This document shows, one piece after another, positions 32,591-44,268 of a stretch of 64,000 nt of DNA. Both the position numbers and the translations under genes were made by a program. The stretch comes from Paraphoma chrysanthemicola. Taxonomy: Eukaryota; Ascomycota; Dothideomycetes; Pleosporales; Phaeosphaeriaceae. How positions within the stretch are numbered: position 1 is the stretch's first letter; every line of letters starts with the position of its first letter. The DNA is taken from the NCBI GenBank assembly GCA_020744225.1, contig JAGMWG010000009.1, forward strand, positions 1,426,001 through 1,490,000, in the 5' to 3' direction. The notes below the pieces were generated by a model that saw only the letters and a list, made by a program, of their open reading frames with translations, was not told where the DNA came from and made no database searches.

Positions 32591-35545
32591 CTACTCCAAT
32601 TGCATTTCCTCCTTCCATATCCTGAGCCATTCGACTGACTTTCCTGCACTAGGATGACGAGTACCAAGGACCCGCTGCCTTAAAGGAACACACTCTTCCA
32701 TCAATGAAATAGCCTCGACATTCTGACCTAGAGAGTGCAATGTATGCGCTAGATTGTTCATGCTTTTTAGCGTCTCTGGATGCTCGTCTCCAAGCACTCT
32801 TTTTCTTGTTTCTAACGCTTGCACATTTAGCTCTTTAGCCTCTTCTAATCGCTCTAGATCACAGTACGTTAAGGCTAGATTACTTATGCTTTGAAGCGTG
32901 TCTGGATGCTCGTCTCCAAGTACTCTTTTCCTCGTTTCTAACACTTGTACTTCTAGCTCTCTAGCCTCTTCCCAACGCTGTAGATCTGAATACGTTGATG
33001 CTAGATTATTCATGCTTGTAAGCGTGTCTGGATGCTCATCTCCAAGTACTCTTTTCGTCGTTTCTAACACTTGTACTTCTAGCTCTTTAGCTTCTTCCCA
33101 CCGCTGTAGGTTCGCGTAAATGAATGCTAGATTGCCTATGCTTGTAAGCGTATCTTTATGCTCGTCTCCAAGTACTCTTTTTCTCGTTTCTAACACTTGC
33201 ACTTGTAGCTCTTTAGCCTCTTCCCACCGCCCTAGGTCCGCGTACGTTGATGCTAGAGAGTTCATGGTTACAAGCGTGTGGGGGTGCTCATTTCCAACCA
33301 ATCTTTTCCTCGCTGCTAAGGTATGGACTTGCATATCCTCAGCCTCCTTTAACCGACCTTGATATCGATATGTCAGCGCAAGATTGTGCATTCTTGTCAA
33401 CGTGGCTAAATGATCTTCACCAAGTGTTCTCTTTGTTATGTTCAGAACCCTCGTGAATGCTAGCTCCGCTTCCTTGTATCTTCCGTCCTCGAAATTGCAA
33501 CTGGCAAACTTCCCTAGCAAGTCTATAAAGTCATGACTTGCGTCTTCGTCCGAACTTGATGTCAAAATATATTTGACGTGAGGCGAGTACATCCTCCACA
33601 AACCCCTATCTTCATGGTCGAACCCATCTGGAAACACCTCCGTAAGACGTTGCAAAGCCTGATCAGTCTTCTGTTCAAGGATATCTTCCTGACGCATCCA
33701 ATTCCTGGTTGCTAAATGTACGAGTCGATGGAGATCGAAGAGCTGGCCGGTCTTATGCTTCGTTACGAACGAATACGCCGTCAGAGTTCCGATAGCATCG
33801 ATTGCCTTTTTGGCCGAATCAGCTGGCGGCAGTAAGGATTGTGGAATATCTTTCGCGGCAATGCAAGACATGAATGCTAAGTACTCTGCAGCTAGAGGGT
33901 CGCGCTTCCGGATCTGGTCGAAAGAGATGAGCCATGTGGTTGCAATCGGGTTCTTGATGTCCGCATATCGTCCTTCATCCTCGAACTCTTCGCTCAAAAC
34001 ATCAATGACGTTCTGTTCGGTATCATCAAGAAGGCTCGCGAAATCGGCTAGGTTGATGTCGTTCTCGTTAATATATGCAGCCGCTTGCACGATGGCAAGT
34101 GGGAGATGAGCGAGTTTGCGAAGTAGGTCCTCTACAGCTTCTTCGTCCTCTAATAGATCCTCGTTGATCAAAGATTTCCGCAGCAGGTCCTTCGACATGG
34201 CATCAGTCATTTCGTCAACGAAGACGACGTTCTTGCGAGCTAGCTTCGTTGCGGCCTTCCGGCTTCGGGTTGTAAACAAAATAGATCCATGCTTGCTCGT
34301 CGGCAGCAAATCGATTTGGCGGCTGGGACCAGATGCACTGCTCGTGCTCTCCATCCACAAATCGATGTCGTCAGCATTATCGAATATCAGGAGCCATCTT
34401 CCGGCACTTGCTTGGCTTAGCTCGTGCTGAACAAGCTTTTGCACTTCTGATTTCTTGTTCTCGACACCGGGTATTTGCAACTGCTTTCCAACGTCCAGAT
34501 ACGCGGCTAGCATGCTTTCAGCGCTCGTTACTGGGATCCAAAATATCGCGCAGTCTTTGTATCTCTCCCGCCATCGATGTGCAAACTCAAGTGCGATCTG
34601 CGTCTTTCCAGCGCCGCCAAGGCCCGCAATGGCCATGCGCTCGCACCGATTGTCATTTGCAAGGAAAGCTTCGGCTCGTGCCATCTCCCGAGGACGTCCA
34701 ATAAAATTGGGGTTCCTTTGGAATGGAACGACCCACGGTGCTTCGCGTTGGGAGGGTGCGCTCTGGCTGTTGCTTGTCTGTTGTAGTGCATGTCCGTGTC
34801 GCTTTTGGATTTCCTCTTTCAATCGTAGCATTGCGTATTTTTCTCCTTCTCCAGGAATGAGTGGCAAGAAAACTTCGAAAAGTCCCAGCAAGCAATATGC
34901 CTTGTCCTCTGCGACCATAGTTGCACGCGCAGCCGCCCAGTCCATTCGTTCATTGATACTGAACTCAGCAATGTTACCACGCAACGCTTCTACAGGAATT
35001 TTTGTAGCTCGATGAATATCTTTCTCCAGCGAGATCTTACTACCCAGCCATTTGCGTTCTCGGGAGAAGAAGTCGACTCTGGCTGGTGCCAAGAGCTCCT
35101 GCAACGTCCAGCCTCGCGTGAACCAACGACTCCGTCGGAACGCCTCCCGCCATGTTATTGGAAAGGCCCAGGCTTCGGAAACCTCTTCGGGGACAGAGAC
35201 GTCAGTCAGATACACATAGCACCTGGCGCTACGCTGGTACCAGCGGAACATGGAGTTGATGGCTACTCTCAGCTCATCATTGGGGCCCGGCTTATTTATG
35301 CAGCAGGTGTCAACCCAAAAATGCTGAAGTCCATCTGCGGCAGCTCGCTCGCCGCAGAAGCGAATCTTGTCAAATCCTAACTTGTCTCTTCCAGTGCCCG
35401 ATACCAGCTCGTCATATGTGACCTCATGATCAGTCCAGGTATGCGAGAGGATTGCGTACGGCGGCAAGCGCTCATCGCGATCGTCGAAGGAGGCTAGCTC
35501 GAAATCGCCGTTGGTGCCCCGCTTGAGGAGGCGTATCATCGGCAT
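32591..35545 (-). CDS. NLR-type protein: HET domain, NB-ARC NTPase, TPR repeats
   Basis: Fungal STAND/NLR-like receptor for non-self recognition, expected to oligomerise on sensing a ligand through its repeats and to signal through HET. Single exon, 984 residues. The start is ATG 35545 (MPMIRLLKRG), a typical HET-protein start; the frame extends 75 codons further upstream but only to a TTG. HET domain about 5-150 (YAILSHTWTDHEVTYDEL, FWVDTCCIN, WFTRGWTLQELLAP). NB-ARC about 280-520 with P-loop GLGGAGKTQ (308-316), Walker B WLLIFDNADD (384-393) and a DLHRLVH winged-helix end. The C-terminus carries at least six 42-residue kinesin-light-chain-type TPRs (RWEEAKELxVQVLETRKRVL, then GDEHPDTLTSMNNLA). 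The repeats are nearly identical, so copy number may vary between strains. Confidence 0.93.
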   Translation of the reverse strand: MPMIRLLKRGTNGDFELASFDDRDERLPPYAILSHTWTDHEVTYDELVSGTGRDKLGFDKIRFCGERAAADGLQHFWVDTCCINKPGPNDELRVAINSMFRWYQRSARCYVYLTDVSVPEEVSEAWAFPITWREAFRRSRWFTRGWTLQELLAPARVDFFSRERKWLGSKISLEKDIHRATKIPVEALRGNIAEFSINERMDWAAARATMVAEDKAYCLLGLFEVFLPLIPGEGEKYAMLRLKEEIQKRHGHALQQTSNSQSAPSQREAPWVVPFQRNPNFIGRPREMARAEAFLANDNRCERMAIAGLGGAGKTQIALEFAHRWRERYKDCAIFWIPVTSAESMLAAYLDVGKQLQIPGVENKKSEVQKLVQHELSQASAGRWLLIFDNADDIDLWMESTSSASGPSRQIDLLPTSKHGSILFTTRSRKAATKLARKNVVFVDEMTDAMSKDLLRKSLINEDLLEDEEAVEDLLRKLAHLPLAIVQAAAYINENDINLADFASLLDDTEQNVIDVLSEEFEDEGRYADIKNPIATTWLISFDQIRKRDPLAAEYLAFMSCIAAKDIPQSLLPPADSAKKAIDAIGTLTAYSFVTKHKTGQLFDLHRLVHLATRNWMRQEDILEQKTDQALQRLTEVFPDGFDHEDRGLWRMYSPHVKYILTSSSDEDASHDFIDLLGKFASCNFEDGRYKEAELAFTRVLNITKRTLGEDHLATLTRMHNLALTYRYQGRLKEAEDMQVHTLAARKRLVGNEHPHTLVTMNSLASTYADLGRWEEAKELQVQVLETRKRVLGDEHKDTLTSIGNLAFIYANLQRWEEAKELEVQVLETTKRVLGDEHPDTLTSMNNLASTYSDLQRWEEARELEVQVLETRKRVLGDEHPDTLQSISNLALTYCDLERLEEAKELNVQALETRKRVLGDEHPETLKSMNNLAHTLHSLGQNVEAISLMEECVPLRQRVLGTRHPSAGKSVEWLRIWKEEMQLE
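32745..33470 (-). repeat. 126-bp tandem repeats encoding TPR units
   Basis: The motif CTC(G/A)TCTCCAAG-like recurs at about 32783, 32909, 33035, 33161, 33287 and 33413, an exact 126-bp period equal to 42 codons. The central four units are close to identical at the DNA level while the outer ones are diverged. This is the pattern expected of repeats kept similar by unequal exchange or gene conversion inside the NLR gene. Confidence 0.9.
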
Positions 35546-36156
35546 CGTAGTTTTCGCATGTTCTTCGCACACGAGACCGTTGTCAATGAAATGAGGTAAC
35601 AACGACTGTAAGAATCTAGAGAGGTGGGGTCGGTGAGGTGACGTGCGTTGCTGAACAGATTGATCAGGCTGAGCTTCGGGCTGTGTAAGCGCCCTGCAAG
35701 CCTCGTCGCCAAAATGTGGCTTTAAGCCCCACCCCTCCACCACTAGTTGGGCGCAGAAGCGTTGAGCCAAAATGGAAAATCAGGCTGGGCGTTCCTTAGA
35801 ATGGTATCGCCGTTGGGATGTGAGTAGCGGCGGCTGGATAGAAACGCTAGTTATTGTATAGGAACAGACTAGTCCTATTTGGAACGATCCGCTGCCTACA
35901 GCCCCAAGTCTCAAATGTTCGCAAGTAACGTATTTAGGAACGTCTTTAAGAATGAAGACCTCAACAAGCGTCAAGCTCAAGATCCTACCAGTTTCATTTT
36001 GCAGCCTCGCCATGCAAAATCCCACCAAGGACAGAAACCTCGAAGAGTTCATGAGATGAATAGCGAAACGCAGCAATCCGCGTGAAACAACAAATCTCTG
36101 AATGTGATCAACACAGAAGTCTCATCATAGTCCCTTATCACGCATCGAATCCCATC
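35546..36156. other. Intergenic upstream of NLR gene
   Basis: Promoter and leader of the NLR gene and the 3' side of the esterase gene. The in-frame extension 35546-35770 lacks an ATG. No other gene seen. Confidence 0.45.
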
Positions 36157-37252
36157 TCAAACCTCCATCTTCTCCCTCACAAACGCACAAGTATCATCCA
36201 ACCCCTCCTGCACCGCCCTTATCGTCCCCGGCGGAAACTGAATAAACCCATGCGGCGCACCAACATACACTTTCACCACCGCTTCGTTCCCCCACATCGC
36301 CCACTTCGCCCCCATCAGCACCGTATCATCCAACAACGGATCCTCACTCCCACACGTAAACAGCGCAGGCGGGAGTTTCTTACCCCTGAGATCCGCATAG
36401 AAGGGCGAAATACTCGGATCGCGACGCTGCGCCTCCGTCGTATTTGGCAAAAGAGCGGAAATATACGAGCTCATAACGTCGTGATCGATGACGAGTTTAA
36501 GTTCATGGTGTGACACCATAGGGAGGAAGTGACTCATGTCGAAACACCCGAAATGCAAAAGCAAGCCTTTGAATGCGAAATCCGGGTTTGTCTCGAGGAG
36601 ATGTAAGCCCACGAGACATGCTAGATGGCCACCTGCTGATTCACCGCCCGTGAAGAGCAGCGGGCCGCCGAAGTCAGGGCCGTGGGTGATGAGGTACTGT
36701 GCGGCGTCGTAGCAGTCGTGGGCGCAGGCTGGCCAGGGGTCTTCCGGGGCGAGGCGGTATCCGATTGAGATGACGGTTAGGGAGAGGTTGTTGGCCATGT
36801 ATTTTAGGTATGGGTCTTGACTATAACACTTGTGAGCTTTCAACATCCATCTTTTTTGAGTCGTTTCATGTGAAGATATCAAGTCTTTATGCCGAAAAAG
36901 GTTGTTGCACGTACTATGCTTCACTCTGCAACACCCACCCCCCACCATGAATATGCATATGAATCCCCTTACTCTCCCCGCTCTCCGGCTTGAACATACG
37001 ATACGGAATCGTCCTTCCAGCGTCACGGGAAGGTAACTCGCCATTAATCCCATCGGGTAAAACGACTGGTTTCGGCAACGGCGTCTTGCCCTCCCATCTC
37101 AACTTCCGATATTCCGCGGCACCAACTTCGTACCATCGTGGACCCTCGGCCCATATCTTGATCAGTTTCTGATTGAACTCGGCGGTTTGGGTGTCGATGT
37201 TCTTGCGGTCGAATTTGGATGCGTCGATGGTGAGGTCGGATTTGAGTGACAT
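36157..37252 (-). CDS. Alpha/beta hydrolase, hormone-sensitive-lipase type (esterase)
   Basis: Carboxylesterase-like enzyme, 333 residues. Exon 1 is 37252-36915, a 94-nt intron runs from GTACGT to TATAG, and exon 2 is 36820-36157. The oxyanion-hole motif HGGGW (102-106) is at the end of exon 1. The nucleophile elbow GESAGG follows with Ser 174. The acid is in the SEDPLLDD segment and the base is His in GAPHGF. The HGGG and GESAGG pair defines the HSL family (PF07859). YRLAPEDPWPACAHDCYDAA is the usual family segment between them. No signal peptide, so probably cytosolic. The substrate is unknown. The gene is about 300 bp from the 3' end of the neighbour on the same strand. Confidence 0.9.
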
Positions 37253-37558
37253 GGTGAACGCAGGGTGGATAGTCGCAATCAGAGTAAAGCAAGACTAAGG
37301 ATTCCAAGATCAAAGTAGAACATGGAAAGGCAGTATATGTACTGCAAAGTTATCATAGTATCGGATGGTTACTATCTTGGTGGGGTAGCGGGGTAACATT
37401 GCCTCGACGTGGTTGCTTGACGTTATCTCCGATGGATCGCTGCATGTCGTACCTGCATTTCCGGGTTACCGTTATAGGCGACTATCGGTGCAAGGAAGAC
37501 ATGGATGTCACGGTCACCAAACATAATAAGGATAGAAGTGTATTGGGTATCTCTAAGG

Positions 37559-38968
37559 TTATCGTCCACTTTTTGATTGCATCCTGGGCGTTGATGGAAG
37601 CGGCGAGTATCCATTTGTTGGTCCTTTCGCCCGATTTCGAGGTTGCCGCCCGTCTTTGAGAACCCACGACTTGATTACCGTAACCAAGGCTGATGCTGTA
37701 CGAAACGGATACAGAGCGATGTCCCACGCCATTTGCAAGCAGTATGAAAGTAGACTAGCAATCCAGCTGAGCGTCATAGCAATGATACCTGGCTTTTGCC
37801 CGGTCCTAGCGGCCGCCGCAGCCAGCGACAATGTGTCCTTCAGCCTTACGTCAATCTCCTGGAAACGGGCCTCGATCTGCATGGACTGAGCCATCTGCCG
37901 TTTCTCGTATTTCCTAACTGCGCGATTGAGAGCATCGAGCTGATGCTGCATGCTCTGCCGCACTTCAGCGCTGACTTTTGTGATGTCCACGTTGCTATTG
38001 TACATGGATCCGTCGAAGCGAGCCTCGAGCTCTGCAAGTCGTTGCGCCACCCCGTCGGCTCCGGTTGACTGCGGTCCCTCAAGGGCTTCTGCTCTGACGA
38101 CTCGCTGCAGATGGAGGGTCCGCTCTTTCTGCATCCTGACCAGTCGCGAAACCGGTCTCATTTCGGCGACCAGGATAAAGATGGCAAGGTTCAAGTCATT
38201 GAATATCCCTTTGCCGCGCATGCGAGTGAGCTGCGATCGGACGTGGTGCACGAGATATGCTGCTAGGAGCGGGCCGAGAAAGCAGGCGGCGAAGGCCATC
38301 CTCTCGGACCTCCTCAGCTCAGCGCGGGCAGCCTTTGTCTTGTCCTTGAGTGGTGGTGTCTCAACATTGTCCGCTTTCTTTGGCTCTTCGGGTAGACTTG
38401 TTGCCGAGTCGGGGCGAGCTTCCGAGCTTTCATAGCCGTCTTCATCCTCCTCGTGAATGGTATCGTCGAATGCAGGCTCGCCACCTGCAAGGTATTGTCG
38501 CTGCTGTGCATCATGGTACCATTCCCTTCACCTGTCAGCTAGGGTGGCTTGATGTCATCTGGGCACGTACCACGGAACCACGACACACTTCAGCATGAAC
38601 CAGCCCGCCAGAGCGATCAGAATCATGTCGGTCGCGACATCTCCTCCATTCTCATATTTCAAGGCGGCAATGGCCGGAACAATGGCGAGGACGATTGGAG
38701 TCGAGTGCCAGTACGACGTTTGGTCCGAGGTGGTGAGCGCGTCCATTTCATTGCTTCTGCCCGGTTGTATTAGGCTGTCGGTAGAGGACCGGAAGGAATG
38801 TTGTGTATCGGAGAAGTTGGATAGTAGCGAGCTGCGGCGGCGGGGTTTTGGCGGAGTCGATGGTCGCACGCCCTCGGCGAAGGTCGAGGCGCGGTTCAAC
38901 ATGCGCTGGCGCAGAAGGGAGGGCATTTGGGCCCCAGAGGCATGACCCTCGGCAGTGGCGTTGTCCAT
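37559..38968 (-). CDS. Uncharacterised fungal membrane protein with coiled coil
   Basis: Two exons (38968-38571 and 38525-37559), 454 residues, start at the ATG of MDNATAEGHASG. The intron begins GTACGT and ends at TGAAG, which gives VVVPWEWYHDAQQRQ across the junction; the earlier AG would create a stop. The N-terminal part (LLRQRMLNRASTFAEGVRPS, then PRRRSSLLS) is strongly patterned and looks conserved. It is followed by hydrophobic segments (STPIVLAIVPAIAALKY, then MILIALAGWFMLKC), a second pair (MAFAACFLGPLLAAYLV), a probable coiled coil around VAQRLAELEARF and QHQLDALNRAVRKYEKRQ, and a last helix pair near SWIASLLSYCLQMAWDIALY. Function unknown; probably an organelle membrane protein. 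Confidence 0.8.
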
Positions 38969-40125
38969 GGCGAAGGTGCGACGTTGCAATGGTTGCCTGG
39001 GCGCGGCATTCAGGAAGACGCGCTGATTTGGGACTCTAGTACGCGTCGTACAGAAAATGCCCACCGGCAAGGCTACATGTCGGATGTACAGTACAAGTGA
39101 CGACACATTTCGTGGTGTAGCGGTCGCGTGCGCCTAGCTTCGGAAGATGGCTTGGAGATGATGTCTACGTCATGGCTAGGGACGAACTTGAACATCGCGC
39201 AGTGAAATACCAGAAATTCAACAACATGGACACCCATGGACAGAGCCTTTACGACCGAAATAGTATTCTTCGAGATGGAGCAGTGGCGATGCATGTGGAT
39301 AGCATTGCGACCCAGCCCGGGCCTCTCATAGAGAATGGGAGTTCGGGAATAGAGTGCATCTTCAATGCCGACAAACAGCAAAAGGGCTGCGAATGTGCTG
39401 TTCTAAATCTGGTTTATACGGAGGCCGGGATGCTTTCACTACATTAAAGGATACAGATTAGCTACTGAAGTGTTGCGCGAGCGCCGCAATGCTAGAGTTA
39501 CGCTGGCCACTACGTTGTTATTTCCGACTTACCAAGCTCCGGACCTCGCGTGGATGGAGATCCCTGGGGATCGGATGGAAACAAAGCCAGGGACACTTAC
39601 CACGACGGCTCTAGGGATGACCGCATATCTTTTTGGTTCTTTTCATGGCTTCACACACTCATCCTTACTCTGCAGCCCTTCCTTCTTAAGGACGTTTCTG
39701 CTGTACGAGGCTACTCTTTCCTTCGCAGACCATATTTGGTCATCCGGAATCCTTCACCGAGCCAATATCACACCATGCTTCGCTGAAGGGACTTCCCTCG
39801 GAGGCAAAGCCATCGTCATCGCCACTCCACAAATCACGTAGCAAAACCGAATCATACAAGCTGCGCCTGCTCGTCCATGTCGGCACAGGCACCTGAGCGA
39901 AATTCACCACCATGGATCGCCAAGGCGTGACCCTGTAGCCGCATTCTGTCGTTTCGCATGCAGATCATCGACGCTGAACTTTGGAGTTCACTGGACTAGG
40001 GACCGAGGCCCTGCAGCATTACCGCCAGCGCGCGCATAGAGGGTCGTGCTTTTTGCCCTCCCTCATCCTTACGACGGATCTAGTCATCTTCATCGTCGCT
40101 CCAATTTCCTAGCTGCACGCGGAAC
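38969..40125. other. Divergent intergenic region
   Basis: About 1.15 kb between the membrane protein gene and the histidine kinase gene. Frames at 39073-39381 and 39172-39447 overlap on opposite strands and lack features. The frame 38969-39106 upstream of the membrane protein start is open but begins with GTG. Confidence 0.5.
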
Positions 40126-42995
40126 ATGATTCGAGATGCGCCCGACGCTCAAACACTTCTCGCGCATCAGCTCCGGCCAGCCCTGGTGCTCGACCCGCAT
40201 GGGACAGTCACCGCTGCGAACGACGGTAGCTTCCGCCTGATCTCAAACTCTCACCACCCGACGAGGACGGACAATCATAAGAATCTGATCGGAACCAACA
40301 TTGCGAACCTCGGTCTCGTCCCTCTACCTGGCGGGCCGCCTGTTCTGTGGACCTGGCACGACATTCTTGGTGCCGCCAGAGATGCCCCGCAATCACTCAG
40401 CAGCATTCGGCGGGCCACTGGAGATCTTGAAGACCACAACGCCTCAATCAACTTACATCGAAGCACCAATGAATTCTGGGATGAGGAGGCGGAAGAGCAA
40501 GTGGTCATTGAGACCGACGTGTACGTCATCCGACAGCATTGGGAGAATGGCACCGTGGACACGCATGAGTCCATCAGAACATCCAGCATGATCCAAGCTC
40601 GTGCAAACATACACTGGCTCCCGCAAGAGGGCGACGGCAGGTTCTTAATCACGTTCAATCGCACGGCCTTGCCTCATCGATCAGTGTCGAGGTCCGCCAA
40701 AACCTTGGCCGAATCAATTAACCACCCTCTGGGCGCTCTTGAGAGCCCGGCGCTTTTTATGTGCTGCGATTGCCACAAACCGGTCGAAAAGTTCTATCTA
40801 AATTTGAGTCCTGACGTGGAACGCCTGATGCCGAGTCCTTCAGACATTGCATCCGCCATTATACCATTCATCATGGCAACGCTGAACACGGATGGGCAAG
40901 TTATCAACCTCAGTAAATCGTGGTACACATTCTCAGGCCTGAGCGAGGAAAACAGTCTCGGCACAGGTTGGCTATCCGCTATTCATCCGGATGACGTCGG
41001 GGAGATGACAAGCGCTTGGGCAGACATGCTCCGACATGAACACCCGCAATGGACCCAACAAACGCGGTACCGGAGGGCCGCTGATGGAAAGTTTGTTTGG
41101 TTCTTAATCCGAGCTCAGCCCTACAGGAACGTCGAAGGCAAGATTGTGCGGTGGTATGCATCCATGATGGACATTAATGAGTGGGTTATGGCTCGGCTGG
41201 AAGCCGATCGACGACGGCAGGCTATGATCACGCTCTTCGCCCAAACAGACGTCATGTTGTGGGAGGTTGATGCAGATAATCAGATTCGTGTTTGCGAAGG
41301 CCTCTTGAACTGGGACCCGACCAAGAATGGCACTTTGTCTACGAACACGTCGCGTGAAATCGATCAGCCATTGGAGCGTACATCCTCTGATAACGACGGC
41401 GAAGAGCTTGCCGCCACAGTTCGAGCGGTGCTTGAGGGTCGCACATTCAGGCCGGTAGTGGAGCACTGGGAAGGGGATCGCTATTTCCGGACCCGATTCG
41501 TCGCTGAAAGGGCCGCATTGGGAGGTGACGTGCAGTCGGCACTTGCGCTAACGTTCGACTGTACTGATGAAAGGGCTCGCACGACATTGAGGATGGAGAA
41601 CGAAAGGCTGTTGAACAACGAAAAAGTTGCACAAGACGCCAACAACCTCAAGAGCAGGTTTCTCGCAAATGTGAGTCCATCTCATATCTTCTTGGTAACT
41701 GCGGCTAACAATTCAAGATGTCTCATGAAATCAGAACTCCTATTTCTGGTATCATAGGTCTCAGCGAGCACATCCTGGATTGTGGGCTCTCTGACGAGCA
41801 AGCGGAGTTTGCTAATAGCATTCTGGAGAGTGCCAAGTTCTTATTGACACTGATTAACGACGTCTTGGACTTTAGCAAGATTGAATCAGGTCACATGGAC
41901 GTCGAAACCATCCCATTTTCACCTAGCAAGCTGATCAGCGACGTCGTTATTCCGCTGCGTTTACAGGCAAAAGAGAAATGCCTAGCTTTGAACTCTAGCT
42001 GCGACCTGCAGAGCGACACAATTCTTCTCGGAGATCCGTGGAGGATGCGCCAGATACTGACGAACCTCGTCGGTAATAGCCTCAAGTTCACTGAGAATGG
42101 TCAGGTCGACCTCAATGTTCGCACCATCGAAGACAAACCTCCAGGAACCAAGGTTGTGCAATTCATCGTTCATGATAGCGGCCTCGGCATCAGTCCTGAA
42201 GTGATGAAGTCTCTGTTCAAGCCTTTCCACCAAGCTGATAGTTCTACTGCACGACTTCACGGAGGCACAGGGCTGGGGCTCGTCATTTGCCAACAGCTAG
42301 TAGAATTAATGGGTGGCAAGATCACTTTACATTCAGCTCCTGGAGAAGGAACAACGGCCACGTGCAACATACCATTTGAAATATTCCAAGGATCACCCAG
42401 CAGTGTTCTTGCATCTACTTCATTGCCCCGTCGAGCTCGAGCGCCTGGCCGCAGAAACTCGAGTACTATCCGCAACACAACATCGCGAGACACGTCTGGC
42501 GACGAGGCTCCCGCGAAGCGGTCGGCAGCTTCCTCCATGTCAATTTCGTCCGAGCCTGAAACGCACGTGCTTTTGGTTGAGGACAATCCAATCGGTCGCA
42601 AAGTCATCTCCTTAGCTATCAAGAAGCTGGGTTATACAGTTTCAACGGCATCTGACGGACAAGAAGCACTTGACTACCTGTCGAAGAACTCGAGCCAACC
42701 CCGTCCAACCGCCGTCCTCATGGACTGCATGATGCCTATCATTGATGGCTATGAAGCGACCCGCAGGATACGATGTGATGAAGAACTATTCGACGATCGG
42801 GTACGCTCTCTGCCCATCATCGCACTTACGGCCAGCGCGATCAAAGGAGACAGAGAAAAGTGCAAGGCTGCGGGCATGGACGATTATCTCACGAAGCCTG
42901 CGGCAAGAGATGCATTGGAGAGGATGCTAAACAAATGGACGGTCCCTGGTAGGCCACGGGAGTTGAGGCATGATTCGTGGTCTATTGAGAAATGA
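40126..42995 (+). CDS. Hybrid histidine kinase (PAS, HisKA, HATPase, receiver)
   Basis: Two-component sensor of 940 residues feeding a phosphorelay (HPt, response regulator). Exon 1 is 40126-41670; a 47-nt intron (GTGAGT...TTCAAG) lies just before the H-box; exon 2 is 41718-42995. A PAS domain sits at about 245-360 (IMATLNTDGQVINLSKSWYT, then HPDDVGEMTSAW, then GKIVRWYASMMDI). Exon 2 opens with the phospho-acceptor MSHEIRTPISG (His 518). The kinase N, G1 and G2 boxes are visible as NLVGNSLKFTENG, DSGLGIS and GGTGLGLVICQQL. The C-terminal receiver has VLLVEDNPIGRKV and acceptor Asp in AVLMDCMMPIIDGYEA, with the late Lys in DDYLTKP. No transmembrane helix, so cytosolic. The signal is unknown and the fungal HK group was not determined. 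Confidence 0.93.
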
Positions 42996-44268
42996 TCAGA
43001 CGCCTCGACGGATGGGAATTTGGGGTATTGGAAACTCCGTTCAACCGACCAGTCGTAACATCTGGCTTGCACTTCACCTTTGCTTTGGTATACACACTGG
43101 CCAGCGCCATTTTTTCTGCACATTTGCGCAATTGATCTTAGATTGCATTTATATTCCTTCTTACCAGCTCACCCTGGATAATGGACGGTAGCCAGGGGCA
43201 ACGCTCATTCGATCATAAGCTTACACCCTCCTCCACGAAACAATGCAAGCAATGCAACCTGCTGACTTGGTATATAGAGACGGATAACGTCATGGTGTAT
43301 AGATACCGCAATGCTCGCGAAATCGCGAGTGCTGTCCCCAAATCTGGCTAAATCTGACGTCATGGCTTGGCGCTCTTTCTGTTAGAGCATCTGCATGGGC
43401 ACGGGATGCGACCGTCGAACTTCCTACGGACAAACGTCCCTCGCCCAAGATCTATCAGCCAAATGTTGCTTTGCCAGAGGTGGCTTTGAGATGCTAAATG
43501 GTATCGCGACTTCGCCATGTTACTCACGGTCCGAAAGGGTGTGCTGCAAGCCAGTCTCGCCGTGTCCCACGTTCGAAGAAGCACACTGCATCCTCGCCAG
43601 CTTTTCACAAATTAAACCGCAGCTCCCATGATTGTATCTCTCAGCTGTCTTGTCGCTTTCTGTCAAGTCTCCACTCGATTTTCCCAGATTTCGTTGCCTT
43701 TTCTATTCAGACCCTAATCCGGACCACGAAGTTTCAGTAGCATCACCACTTTCTCGACTATCACACTAGGCACACACCGTTCGTCGGTAGCTTACCCTAA
43801 GTCGAATGAACCATTCCCAATCACCGTCATCGAAAGCTGCTAGTGTTCCGTCACGCTGGGTTATTTTCGAAGTGCTGAGCCCGCCTTCACCTTGGAGTCC
43901 AGCGCAGGTCAATCAGGGGCGTCTATTGAGCCGTATTGAAGCTTGAGACACAGCACGAACTACTAGAACCTCAATTATACTCAATACGATGGAAACGAGC
44001 ATGTCTAGCGCTTGGGATACCCGCTTTCTCATATCTCAGTCTTCTCCTGTACTTTCTGCTTTTCTACTTGCAAAGTCGGATCCGCAAGCATCGTCACTAC
44101 TCAACTTCGACAAAGAGATAGCAAGCCCGAGCCAACAAGAGTTCTTCCCGACCGTCACTCCAGCCGAGTGCATCTATACTCGCTGGTCGAGCATAGCCCA
44201 AAGGGCATATTGAGATCCAAATCCGCTCTCGTTCACTTTGAGCATATCTTCCACCCGTGCGTCTCAAG
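42996..44268. other. Intergenic upstream of STE3
   Basis: About 1.3 kb, no gene supported. It should hold the STE3 promoter and leader. I did not identify a clear Ste12 pheromone-response element by eye. Confidence 0.45.

Noticed and set aside
32745..33470. Regular repeats as a CRISPR-like array
   Set aside because: The 126-bp units are coding TPRs without unique spacers, in a eukaryotic gene.
35546..35770. 75-codon N-terminal extension of the NLR gene
   Set aside because: It opens with TTG, not ATG, and the HET domain start at 35545 matches the usual start of such proteins.
36157..37053. 298-codon frame starting upstream inside the esterase intron
   Set aside because: Its first ~75 residues read through exon 1 out of frame and the intron; splicing gives the correct HGGGW-containing protein.
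39004..39106. Mitochondrial-like N-terminal extension of the membrane protein
   Set aside because: Begins with GTG directly downstream of an in-frame stop; no spliced ATG could be found, so ATG 38968 was used.
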